DNA from: Thermoproteota archaeon
GTDB lineage: Archaea; Korarchaeota; JAOZGF01; JAOZFZ01
DNA length: 20,577 bases
Direction of reading: 5' to 3'
Assembly: GCA_027492035.1 (NCBI GenBank)
Contig: JAOZFT010000041.1
Location: 1 to 20,577, forward strand
Below the pieces are notes generated by a model. The model was not told the DNA's origin, ran no database searches, and was given only the letters and a program-made list of their open reading frames with translations. The translations under genes and the position numbers were made by a program. The stretch's first letter is position 1, and every line of letters begins with the position of its first letter. Shown piece by piece: positions 1 to 6,857 of the stretch.

Positions 1-151
1 ATTCATAGAGAAACAGCCGCCAAAAATAAAAGCAGCACTAAAATACTACATAAAAGAGGGGGACCTTTACGTGGCCTCGAGAATAGCAAACCTTAAAATA
101 GAGGAATTCAATGAATTAAGAAAGAAGGCGGGGATACCTAACGTTGCCTGA
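1..151 (+). CDS. 3' end of an UPF0175-like antitoxin (5' partial)
   Basis: An open frame enters from the left edge (first full codon at 2) and ends at TGA 149-151. Its 49 visible codons match the antitoxin at 688-915: both carry FIEKQPPKIKAALKYYIKEG and then diverge. The tail (VASRIANLKIEEFNELRKKAGIP) has the pattern of UPF0175/VapB-like archaeal antitoxins, where a short helical segment ends in a G/N-I-P motif. The stop overlaps the TTG start of the PIN gene at 144 by 8 bases, so the two are translationally coupled, as expected for antitoxin followed by toxin. Inferred role: neutralise that PIN ribonuclease and autoregulate the operon. The first 60 bases are identical to 765-824. The N-terminus lies outside the window. 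Confidence 0.75.
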   Translation, partial: FIEKQPPKIKAALKYYIKEGDLYVASRIANLKIEEFNELRKKAGIPNVA

Positions 152-722
152 AACAGCTATAGCTGATACTTGTTTCCTCATAGACTGGGCAAGGTATAGG
201 AGAAGAGATATTTTGTTTGAATTGTTCTCAACGGTTTTCGTACCTGAACAAGTCCTTGACGAAGTTGTGAGTGAAGAAACAATTGAGTGGATCGCTAACT
301 CCTTAGCTAAGAGGAAACTTTCTTTATATGTTGCTCCATCATCAATTGCGGATGAAGCTTTAAAGATAATTGATGTGATGGCTTCGTTAACTTGGACGCG
401 AAGAGTGGAGCTTCCAGAAGCCATATGTTTAGCAATTGGAAAGAAACATGGCTACACTGTTTTAACAGAGAACAGAGGCGCTTTACAAGCTGTTGAAATC
501 TTAACTGAGTACTCAGGTGTCAAGGCGATGAGGGCAATCGATGTTTTAGCTGAAGCTATTTCTACATCAAAAATCACCGTTTTAAGTCGAGAAGAAGTTA
601 AATCTATTCTTTCAGAGTATGAAAAGGACACCAAACATAGATTTCCAAAGGGGGATGTTAAAGAAATAATTGAAAGGGTGATCTCTCGTGGAGGAAATAA
701 AGAAGAAGTGGGAGAGGCTTGA
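144..722 (+). CDS. PIN-domain toxin, DUF3368-like
   Basis: A 192-residue protein, probably a PIN-fold ribonuclease toxin. Visible acidic PIN positions: D8 (IADTCFLID), E40 (VLDEVV), E92 (LPEAICLAIG) and the C-terminal strand TVLTENRG at 105-112, followed by helices typical of DUF3368/COG2405 proteins (VKAMRAIDVLAEAI). In most relatives the last strand ends in D-D before R-G; here it is E109-N110, so metal binding may be altered. The TTG start at 144 is chosen because it overlaps the upstream antitoxin stop and puts D8 in place; no ATG lies closer. The tail after about residue 150 is highly charged and overlaps the next antitoxin from 688. Order antitoxin-toxin-antitoxin is unusual. Function is assigned by family, and targets are unknown. 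Confidence 0.8.
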   Translation: MPETAIADTCFLIDWARYRRRDILFELFSTVFVPEQVLDEVVSEETIEWIANSLAKRKLSLYVAPSSIADEALKIIDVMASLTWTRRVELPEAICLAIGKKHGYTVLTENRGALQAVEILTEYSGVKAMRAIDVLAEAISTSKITVLSREEVKSILSEYEKDTKHRFPKGDVKEIIERVISRGGNKEEVGEA

Positions 723-915
723 GGAGGAGGCTAGGAGGATAAGGGAGAATGAAGCTGACTGGGAATTCATAGAGAAACAGCCGCCAAAAATAAAAGCAGC
801 ACTAAAATACTACATAAAAGAGGGAGATATAAGAATAGCTTCTAAATTAGCTGATCTGCCACTAGAGAAATTCAGAGAGATAATTAGGAAAGCAAACATT
901 CCAGTTGTTGTTTAG
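688..915 (+). CDS. UPF0175-like antitoxin, second copy
   Basis: A 75-residue, highly charged protein starting at GTG 688, inside the last 35 bases of the PIN gene, in another frame. Residues 1-24 form a likely coiled helix (KKKWERLEEEARRIRE). The middle contains the KAALKYYIKEG segment also present at the left edge of the window, and the end (ASKLADLPLEKFREII) fits the UPF0175 C-terminal helix pattern. It is a paralogue of the first antitoxin: 60 bases are identical, while the 3' parts differ. No toxin follows before the UPF0282 gene at 1058, so it is either an orphan antitoxin or a second antitoxin for the same PIN protein. Antitoxin function is inferred from family pattern and gene order. 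Confidence 0.75.
   Translation: MEEIKKKWERLEEEARRIRENEADWEFIEKQPPKIKAALKYYIKEGDIRIASKLADLPLEKFREIIRKANIPVVV
765..824 (+). repeat. 60-bp direct repeat, identical to bases 1-60
   Basis: Bases 1-60 and 765-824 are identical; the copies differ from the next base on (ggggac versus gggaga). The repeat lies in the middle of the two antitoxin genes in the same frame, and may extend left of the window. The sharp edge of identity inside coding sequence suggests a recent duplication or gene conversion. Confidence 0.95.
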
Positions 916-916
916 G

Positions 917-936
917 TTTCCCCCTTATTTTTTATG
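917..936 (+). terminator. T-rich transcription stop after the toxin-antitoxin operon
   Basis: Directly after the stop of the second antitoxin comes a pyrimidine tract (ttcccccttattttttat). Oligo-T runs without a hairpin act as archaeal terminators. No stem is visible. Confidence 0.35.
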
Positions 937-1057
937 AATTTAAAAAACCTTTAATCGAAGGATTCCTTTAAAGTTTAGAGAGGGTAACAGTAAATTTCTT
1001 CCTTGCTGGTTAAAAGCTAAAAAAATTAACATTTAAAGTTTCTAGATAGGTGTAGGG

Positions 1058-2122
1058 ATGGAGAAAATAAAATTTAGGCTTGTCTGGTTCGATTCTTTCG
1101 GGGCGAAGTCAACATGCACATTTATGAATACTCCTGACGTCTCTGTTTTAATAGATCCAGGGGCAGCTGTGATGCAGCCTAGTTTCCCTGGTTCATGGAG
1201 TCAAAAAGTTACCTGGAAAAATGAGGCGAAGAAAACCATTAAAGAAGCTAGTAGAGAAGCAGATGTAATTGTTATATCTCATTACCACTACGATCACTTC
1301 ACTGATTTCGACGAGGAACTCTATAAAGGGAAATTACTCCTTGTAAAGGACCCAAATGAATACATAAATGATTCTCAAAGGGGTAGAGCTGAAGCTTTTT
1401 ATAATAACCTTTCAAATTTCTTCGGCGGCGTCCAATTAATGAAATTACTACGGGAAAGAGAGGTGAAGAAGTATCCTGACCCACTTGAAAATCTTCCCTT
1501 AGCAAAAAATAGAGATTACGGCGAATACAAGGAAAGGAAAAAAGAGCTTTTAAAGAAAGGAAAGAAACGGTTCCTTGAAAGGGTTAAGAGATGGAATAAA
1601 TCAAAGTTAATCCCCGAACTTAAATTTAAGGATTGCACAGTTAAGTTCGCTGACGGCAAAGATTTCCATTTCAACAAAACAAAAATAAGTTTTACAAGGC
1701 CCTTTTTCCACGGAATTGAATATTCTAGGGTTGGATGGGTGATCTCCACAACCATAACTTACGGGAAAGAGAAAATTATTCATTCATCTGATTTAGAAGG
1801 TCCTGTAATTGAGGATCAAGCAGAATGGATAATAAAGGAGGACCCAGATGTTTTAATACTTGATGGACCTAGCACTTACCTCATACCCTTCATGTTGAAT
1901 TTAATCAATTTAAGACGTGCCATAGAAAATGTTTGCAGGATAATAAGGGAAACAAGGAAGTTGAAGCTTATAATATATGACCATCACTTGCCAAGAGACC
2001 GTAAATTTAAAGAAAGAGTGAAGGAAGTCTATGATGTTGCAGAGGAAAATGGAAAACAAGTTCTTACAGCTGCAGAGTACATGGGAAAGACACCTGTAGT
2101 TTTAAAGGTGCAGAAAGAGTAA
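1058..2122 (+). CDS. UPF0282 family metallo-beta-lactamase-fold hydrolase (COG2248)
   Basis: A 354-residue, full-length protein of the UPF0282 archaeal family. The metal-binding signature HYHYDH (residues 75-80) is complete, and the family landmarks are present: FGAKSTCTF and LIDPGAA near the N-terminus, LLVKDP and the INDSQRGRA block around 94-111, then SFTRPFFHG, HSSDLEGP and YDHHLPRD in the C-terminal half, which supply further His/Asp ligands. The family is predicted to be a metal-dependent hydrolase, probably a phosphodiesterase or nuclease by fold; no substrate can be named. ATG 1058 is preceded by GGTG at 1048 and an AT-rich TATA-like stretch at 1031-1038. The gene stands alone. The stretch 140-175 is unusually lysine-rich. 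Confidence 0.88.
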   Translation: MEKIKFRLVWFDSFGAKSTCTFMNTPDVSVLIDPGAAVMQPSFPGSWSQKVTWKNEAKKTIKEASREADVIVISHYHYDHFTDFDEELYKGKLLLVKDPNEYINDSQRGRAEAFYNNLSNFFGGVQLMKLLREREVKKYPDPLENLPLAKNRDYGEYKERKKELLKKGKKRFLERVKRWNKSKLIPELKFKDCTVKFADGKDFHFNKTKISFTRPFFHGIEYSRVGWVISTTITYGKEKIIHSSDLEGPVIEDQAEWIIKEDPDVLILDGPSTYLIPFMLNLINLRRAIENVCRIIRETRKLKLIIYDHHLPRDRKFKERVKEVYDVAEENGKQVLTAAEYMGKTPVVLKVQKE

Positions 2123-2188
2123 TTTCCAATAATATTTACTGCTTTTTAATGTTTAGAAGAGTAGAAGAGGTTAAGTTATAGAAAAACA

Positions 2189-2334
2189 ATGTTTTTCACA
2201 TTCCCTTCCTTGAAAGAAAGTAAAGTGGAACATGTTTCAGAAAGCTGGAAAAAATAGTTGATGAAAAGCATGAAGTTAGCTGCGTGGATTTGGTTTACTG
2301 TTTCATGAATCCAAATGTGAAGAGAAATAACTAA
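2189..2334 (+). pseudogene. Possible short relic, unidentified
   Basis: In the gap 2123-2403 a frame starts at ATG 2189 (MFFTFPSLKESKVEHVSESW) and hits a stop at about 2255. One frame over, it continues as VDEKHEVSCVDLVYCF and runs to TAA 2332. The join falls in an A-run. The composition looks protein-like, but no family is recognised. Chance cannot be excluded for such a short stretch. Confidence 0.25.
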
Positions 2335-2403
2335 ACCTTAAAAACATGGTTTAAGTTAATTTGATCTTAAGCCTTTAAAAAAGGATAAATAAAGACTTTC
2401 TCA

Positions 2404-3246
2404 TTAACTTGCTTTTATAAAGTGTTTAATGAATTTTTCGGCGTTCCTGAATAGAATTTTGTTTTTTGCTTTCTCACTTATTTCTAATTTTGAAAGGTTT
2501 TTAAGTGGGCTGTAGGGATCCCATGCTACAATTGGTATTTCACTTCCATAGAGAATTTTGTCGCTGTACCTTTCAAGGAAATCATTTGTGGGAGGGTAAT
2601 ACTTCACATTCCTCCTTAAGACTTCACTGTAAATTTCCTTCTTAATCATTACAAGGGAACAGTCAACGTACACATTGCTTCTTTGATCCAAGTATTTCTC
2701 TAGGTAATCAAAGTATTCATAGCACATGTGCGCCAATATAACTGGGAAAGTGAAATCCATTATAAGTTGTTTATATAGCTTCGGGTGAGTATATTTATAC
2801 CCGTTATCCAGGAAATGCCCGGTATGTACAATTAACGGCTTATTTATTTTCTCTAAAACACTGTAAATTCTAATTGCCCCATTTGAATTAGGATAGAACC
2901 TTTGAACTCCTGGATGAAGTTTTAAACCATCTAACCTGTATTTTTCAAAGATTCCAGGTAAGTCCTTAACCTCGTTAAGGGGGTGGAAAGCCCCGAAAGT
3001 GTAAATATCTGCATGTTCCTCTTTAAGGGTTTTCTGCCACTTGTTGAGTTCAAATGTATGTCCAGGCTCTATTGAATGGGTTAAGTTGAAAATAAACCTT
3101 GCACCTTTCCCCTTCAATGCTGTATAAACTTCTTCTGCATTCATTTTAATTGGTATTTCAACTCCCAGTCTCTTCCTTATCCAAACCTTCATTCTATCCA
3201 TGAACTTTCCAGGTAAAAGGTGAACATGGGCATCAACAAACCTCAT
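2404..3246 (-). CDS. Amidohydrolase-family metal-dependent hydrolase
   Basis: A 280-residue TIM-barrel hydrolase of the amidohydrolase superfamily (COG2159-like). Metal and catalytic landmarks in order: DAHVHL with H7 and H9, GLKLHPG with K109 and H111, VHTGH with H141 and H144, LAHMCYE with H173, and the final-strand motif ILYGSEIP at 231-238. In most relatives that last acidic position is Asp (GSD); here it is E236, a conservative but uncommon change at a residue that normally activates the water. The usual length is about 270-300, so the gene looks complete. ATG 3246 is preceded by AT-rich sequence. No partner gene lies alongside. The substrate is unknown, and family members range from decarboxylases to lactonases. 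Confidence 0.8.
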   Translation of the reverse strand: MRFVDAHVHLLPGKFMDRMKVWIRKRLGVEIPIKMNAEEVYTALKGKGARFIFNLTHSIEPGHTFELNKWQKTLKEEHADIYTFGAFHPLNEVKDLPGIFEKYRLDGLKLHPGVQRFYPNSNGAIRIYSVLEKINKPLIVHTGHFLDNGYKYTHPKLYKQLIMDFTFPVILAHMCYEYFDYLEKYLDQRSNVYVDCSLVMIKKEIYSEVLRRNVKYYPPTNDFLERYSDKILYGSEIPIVAWDPYSPLKNLSKLEISEKAKNKILFRNAEKFIKHFIKAS

Positions 3247-3348
3247 AATTCAAAAAGTTGTTGAATTAAATTTTTAAACATTTAAATTTCCCCCCTATCA
3301 ACTCTTCAATTTTTGCAAAGGGGTTTAAGTGTAGCCAGTTTAACTTGG

Positions 3349-3780
3349 TGTAATAGCATGATAAAAAACAAAGTAGCAGATATATTCAAAAGTTAAACCC
3401 TGCGAAGCACAGTATGAAAGCAAAAAAGCAGGGATGGCTAGTAGAGTTGAACAGGTTTCATAGCTGCGGGTTTAATCCCCAAATTGTTAAAGGGTAAAGT
3501 GGCATGATCGGTGTGTAAGTAAATAAATCATTGATTAAGTGGTTAATTGTAGCTGTAAACTCGGAAACAAACCCAATAGGGAAGCTGCTCCAATTGTAGA
3601 GGCCCCCGAATAATACTCCTAAGATTACGCCGAAGATTACTCCTGCAAGCAAGGTATGATTTCTCTGCAATGCTTTACAAGCGGCTTCATTTCCAAATCA
3701 ATGTCTAGAAGCGCTGAAGAAGCAGTTATAAAAGTGCATACAACGATAACGGTTGAAGCTTCCCGCTTAATCCGTTTAGG
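3349..3780 (-). pseudogene. Decayed small membrane protein
   Basis: The 583-bp gap 3247-3829 holds fragments of a hydrophobic protein on the minus strand. From TTG 3670 to 3458, 70 codons contain a clear membrane segment (LLAGVIFGVILGVLFGGLY) and a second hydrophobic run (YTPIMPLYPLTIWG). Other frames on both sides stay open with hydrophobic content: upstream EASTVIVVCTFITASSALL (about 3755-3700), downstream STLLAIPAFLLSYCA (about 3435-3390). There is no ATG and no convincing ribosome site, and the frames need at least two shifts to join. The glycine-rich helix vaguely resembles secondary transporters, but no family can be named. An expressed one-helix peptide from TTG 3670 is the alternative. 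Confidence 0.4.
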
Positions 3781-3829
3781 CATACATCTAAGTTTATTTT
3801 TAAAAATAACCTAAGAAAACTGTAATGCA

Positions 3830-4525
3830 TTAAATCTTTGGAAGTATTTCTGCGTATTTCTTTATCCTCATCAGCTTTCCTTCTGGCTGTATTAGCCATG
3901 TCATCCAGCATAGCTCTACAGGTTTATATCCGCAAGTTAAAGCTATTTCTTCAGCTTTCTTAGTAAACTCTATATCATCGTTTATAGGCTCTAAACCAGC
4001 TTTAACCAGAATTTCATTAATCACTCGCTTAACAACCTTGTCAGGCATTACGGTATCGACACCGCCCATCATCCTTAAGTATTGGAATGTAATCAAGCCT
4101 ACACCCTTAATTCTTCCAATAGGGTCCTTTCTCCAATTTTCAAGCTTAGCATTTTTAGCCCAAGTTCTCAAAGCAATCTTATCGATGTCGCTTAAGGTTG
4201 AGAGGTATGAAGCTATTTGCTTAGCTATAAACCAAGACCTCCTATTCCTCCATACACTTCTTAACTCATTAACATCAGCCTCAGCTAGATCCTTTAAGCC
4301 TTTAATTTTTCCGGTCTCAACAAACTTTTCACAGAATTCCTCTACCTTCGGTACAACAGCTGTGAAGTAGTTTAACCCGATTGAAGTAAAAGCTGCATCA
4401 ACAACCATTAAAACCACGCTACCGTTCCATCTCTCAGTTTTAAGACATCTAGAACAAAACCTCTCTATTCCAGAAACCTTATGCATATAGCTGTCAACTA
4501 CACGCTTCAACTCCATCAAGACCAC
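3830..4525 (-). CDS. HhH-GPD-like DNA glycosylase/lyase homologue
   Basis: A 231-residue protein with a helix-hairpin-helix loop IKGVG (139-143) and, 19 residues later, an aspartate in PDKVVKRVI (D162), matching the HhH-GPD pattern of base-excision glycosylases. The lysine before the hairpin that marks bifunctional enzymes is not obvious, and there is no C-terminal four-cysteine iron-sulphur cluster. C24 and C27 form a CxxC pair near the N-terminus (FCSRCLKTERW). DNA repair is likely by fold, but a non-catalytic DNA-binding role is possible. The longest frame begins at GTG 4525; ATG 4516, three codons in, is an equally plausible start. The gene is single, with the next minus-strand frame only 17 bp upstream. 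This is a separate family from the AlkA-type enzyme at 7614. Confidence 0.6.
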   Translation of the reverse strand: MVLMELKRVVDSYMHKVSGIERFCSRCLKTERWNGSVVLMVVDAAFTSIGLNYFTAVVPKVEEFCEKFVETGKIKGLKDLAEADVNELRSVWRNRRSWFIAKQIASYLSTLSDIDKIALRTWAKNAKLENWRKDPIGRIKGVGLITFQYLRMMGGVDTVMPDKVVKRVINEILVKAGLEPINDDIEFTKKAEEIALTCGYKPVELCWMTWLIQPEGKLMRIKKYAEILPKI

Positions 4526-4541
4526 TCTTTAAAGCTAAAAA

Positions 4542-4958
4542 TTAATGAGACCCAAAAATAAAATCAGGACAAATAAATAAAGTAAAAACTAAGTATTTTC
4601 CAAAATTCATGTTTTGGAGGGTATCATATATTTCGTTGGGAGATTGTAAAGATTTAGCTAAAAAATGAGATATCAATATGTTTACCATGTCGACATAAAC
4701 GTTGTGAGCTTCACCATCAATTTTAAAGTGAGGATTAGTTAACCGTATTACTCTAAATAATGGCCATTTTTCAATACAGTCTCTATAACGAATCGGATTT
4801 AAACTTAGAATTACAAATTTCAGTTAAAGATTTTTCCTTTAAATTAGAAATTGTGAAATGATTTTCTCCTCTGATTCACTGAAAATTTTCCATGCAATTA
4901 GATCTAAAATCTCCCAATAATGATCTAAGAGGAGTTTAGGAGTAGTTAGTGCCAGAGG
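4542..4958 (-). pseudogene. Unidentified gene with two in-frame TAA codons
   Basis: One minus-strand frame reads like protein from 4958 to the stop at 4542-4544, interrupted only by TAA at 4839-4841 and 4824-4826. The first part has IAWKIFSESEEKIISQFLI, the second has RYRDCIEKWPLFRVIRL, HFKIDGEAHNVYVDMVNILI and FGKYLVFTLF. The two stops are five codons apart in the same frame, and each could come from CAA by one C-to-T change (giving FLIQRKNLQLKF). About 135 codons read through with no shift of frame. There is no ATG before the internal Met of VDMVNIL. No family is recognised. Substitution decay fits best; the frame upstream of 4958 has many stops. Confidence 0.6.
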
Positions 4959-5084
4959 TTAAGGAAGCACACACTCCTCCCAACTGAGTGTAGGTTGAAC
5001 TTAGCTACAGAGGCCACCTTGCAACTGAGCTGACACTTAAAGAAGCAACTGTGATTAAGAAGCCATGTTTAGCTGGGAATAAAT

Positions 5085-5198
5085 TCATATAATCTGACAC
5101 CTCTTCATGCCAAGGCGTACGAAGATTTCTCTTGCGACTTATCCAATGGTGACCGGGTTTCCTCCAAGTTTACAGGTACCCTTTACACCTAAAAGCAT
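5085..5198 (-). pseudogene. Possible relic with one in-frame stop
   Basis: From ATG 5198 the frame reads MLLGVKGTCKLGGNPVTIG, a TAA, then VAREIFVRLGMKRCQII and a stop at 5085-5087. It reads protein-like across one stop codon. The fragment is short and no family is recognised. The rest of the gap 4959-5250 shows only stop-rich sequence. Confidence 0.3.
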
Positions 5199-5250
5199 CA
5201 AATTAACTGTTCTTCTATGTTTTTTAGTGGAGGCAGGTTAGTGTGATATT

Positions 5251-5424
5251 TCAGTTTTTGAGACTAGTAAGTATTTTATTCATTAATTTAACAGCCTCTC
5301 TTGCATTTTCTAGGATGTTTCTTGTCTTCTCCTTTGTGAAGGTACCTCAAGGTGTAATTCCCTCCAATGGTCTGCCAGATGAAGATTCAGCTTGTATTTT
5401 GTCTAGAAAAATTTTCCTAAACGT
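5251..5424 (-). pseudogene. HEPN-domain C-terminal relic
   Basis: The frame from 5424 to TGA 5251-5253 reads TFRKIFLDKIQAESSSG, RPLEGITP, a TGA at 5347-5349, then FTKEKTRNILENAREAVKL and a short Lys/Leu tail. The second part has the pattern of the last helices of HEPN proteins (a G-x-F/I-T-K/E-E-x-A-x-x-A-L-x-x-A-R-x-x-V motif). A single CGA-to-TGA change would explain the stop. Only the last third of a HEPN domain is left, with no start codon, and its 5' edge overlaps the 3' end of the ATPase gene by a few bases. HEPN proteins usually pair with a nucleotidyltransferase antitoxin; none is intact here. Confidence 0.5.
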
Positions 5425-6742
5425 TCAGACATCCAAGAAAAACACTTACAGGCACAGCTAAGGGTTCCTCGTTAAATTCCTCTTTGGTTAAAGTTATGAC
5501 ACTTTTAATTTTTCCTACTTTTAACATGGTTATCTTTGGTTTTTTCTTGTATTTCACTTCTATTCCCAATATTTCATCACCAAAAGCTGCTATGTCTATT
5601 TCTCTCTTGTCCTTCCAGTAACCAACTTTGTACCTTCTAGCCAAGTGGGATGCAACTATGCTTTCCACCATTACCGGATCTTCAGGTTTTTTAGTGAAAC
5701 ACCAAAATGAAAAAACTTGGTAGAGAAAGGGATCTGTAATGTGCATCTTTCTCTGCTTGTGGAATACTTCTATTCCCTTGTTGGGATCTATATAGTAAAG
5801 AATCTTTAGGAGAAAGAGTTTTTCCAGTGTATCTATGTAATAGAACACTGTTTTGTGGGATTTAATTTCAAACTCCTTTGCAATCCCATGAAAACTTACT
5901 GTGGATGGAACCTTCTCTATTACGGCTTTAAGGATCCTCTTCATTATGCTTTCGTTTCTTCTTAGCTTTGCAATATCCCCCTTTATCCAGCTTAAATATG
6001 TATCGATCACACCGGTTGAAACCTCATTCCTTTCCAGCAGAGATTTTACAGCTAGGGGAAACCCTCCGCATCGAAGGTAAGATTCAAAAATCTTGTTTAG
6101 CTCATCCAACCAAGGCAAACTCTTTAAGCACGCTTTCCTTATTTCCTCTTTCCTCAAAGTTTTTATTTCCCCTATGTTTTCAAACACTTCCTTATTAACA
6201 ATCCCTATGAATTCCCTGAAGCTTAAAGGATACATAACAAAATCTTTTCCTCCTCCTCTCCTCCCCGGAAAAGTTTCGATTTCCCTTTTGGCAAACATGC
6301 TTAATGACCCTGTTAACACAAGAACGTCATCCTTGAAGTTCCCCATATCAACATGCCACTTTATAGCTCTATACCACTCCCTTGGAAAAGTCACTTCATC
6401 TAAAAGAATAAAAGACGTCTTGATTTTTTCAGCTTCCTTTATTTTCAAGTACTCCCTAATAATTTCATCCAATTCTTTAAAATCAGCCAATTGGTCGCAT
6501 CTAAAATAGAAAATAGCCTTTGGAGTTATTTCTTCCAGTAACCTCTTTACCAAAAGCTTCAATAAAGTAGTTTTACCCACTTGTCTAGGTCCAAAAACAA
6601 AATGGAGAGAATAAGGCTTAACCCCTATTTCCTCAATGATCCGTGGCACCCATTTTATTTTGCTCTCTTTCCACTTCCTGAAATCTTCATCCTTCTCTAT
6701 GTATTCCTCCCCTTTCCACCAGGGATTGTACTCTTCAAGCAT
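5417..6742 (-). CDS. Archaeal AAA ATPase with C-terminal DUF4143 domain
   Basis: A 441-residue, full-length protein. The N-terminal AAA_14 ATPase carries Walker A GPRQVGKTT (51-59), Walker B FILLDEV (111-117) and a sensor-like LTGS (143-146). A linker of helices follows (LPWLDELNKIFESYLRCGG, a hallmark of this family), then a winged-helix-like stretch (GIAKEFEIKSHKTVFYYIDT) and a DUF4143 end with a nuclease-like core (DKREIDIAAFGDEILGIEVKYKK), where D, E and K resemble a PD-(D/E)XK site. The cellular role of this large archaeal family is unsettled; DNA binding and mobility or defence are suggested. ATG 6742 follows a 19-bp palindrome by one base and a TATA-like ATTTAAAT by about 25, so the transcript is probably leaderless and self-repressed (inference). 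Confidence 0.85.
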   Translation of the reverse strand: MLEEYNPWWKGEEYIEKDEDFRKWKESKIKWVPRIIEEIGVKPYSLHFVFGPRQVGKTTLLKLLVKRLLEEITPKAIFYFRCDQLADFKELDEIIREYLKIKEAEKIKTSFILLDEVTFPREWYRAIKWHVDMGNFKDDVLVLTGSLSMFAKREIETFPGRRGGGKDFVMYPLSFREFIGIVNKEVFENIGEIKTLRKEEIRKACLKSLPWLDELNKIFESYLRCGGFPLAVKSLLERNEVSTGVIDTYLSWIKGDIAKLRRNESIMKRILKAVIEKVPSTVSFHGIAKEFEIKSHKTVFYYIDTLEKLFLLKILYYIDPNKGIEVFHKQRKMHITDPFLYQVFSFWCFTKKPEDPVMVESIVASHLARRYKVGYWKDKREIDIAAFGDEILGIEVKYKKKPKITMLKVGKIKSVITLTKEEFNEEPLAVPVSVFLGCLNV

Positions 6743-6743
6743 A

Positions 6744-6796
6744 TTGGTATTTATATTACCAATTATTTAAATAACTTTTGGTATTTAAAATACCAA
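6744..6796 (-). promoter_or_regulatory. Twin 19-bp palindromes bracketing the ATPase TATA box
   Basis: Two near-identical palindromes, TTGGTATTTATATTACCAA (6744-6762) and TTGGTATTTAAAATACCAA (6778-6796), lie 34 bp apart. The second has perfect 9-base arms, the first perfect 6-base arms. Between them is ATTTAAAT (6765-6772), positioned as a TATA box for the minus-strand gene. The proximal copy ends one base before the ATG and the distal copy covers the BRE side. Occupancy of both would block transcription, so an operator is the natural reading; the protein bound could be the winged-helix part of the ATPase itself. Confidence 0.75.
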
Positions 6797-6857
6797 TAAT
6801 TTGAATTTTAAATTCATTAAACAACTCTAACTCGGCTTGCTCACTCGCATATGTGAT

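Noticed and set aside
3726-3911. 61-codon minus-strand frame overlapping the end of the HhH gene
   Set aside because: It is an out-of-frame reading of the HhH gene end continuing into the gap; the other frame has the clear family motifs.
4824-4841. Stop-codon readthrough or pyrrolysine in the 4542-4958 frame
   Set aside because: Both stops are TAA, not TAG, and two lie within six codons; substitution decay is simpler.
5347-5349. In-frame TGA read as selenocysteine in the HEPN relic
   Set aside because: There is no SECIS-like hairpin that I can see, the position is not a redox site, and neighbouring relics have TAA stops, so simple decay explains it.
6093-6509. 138-codon plus-strand frame inside the ATPase gene
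   Set aside because: It lies opposite the ATPase coding sequence, which has intact Walker motifs; the plus frame has no domain pattern.
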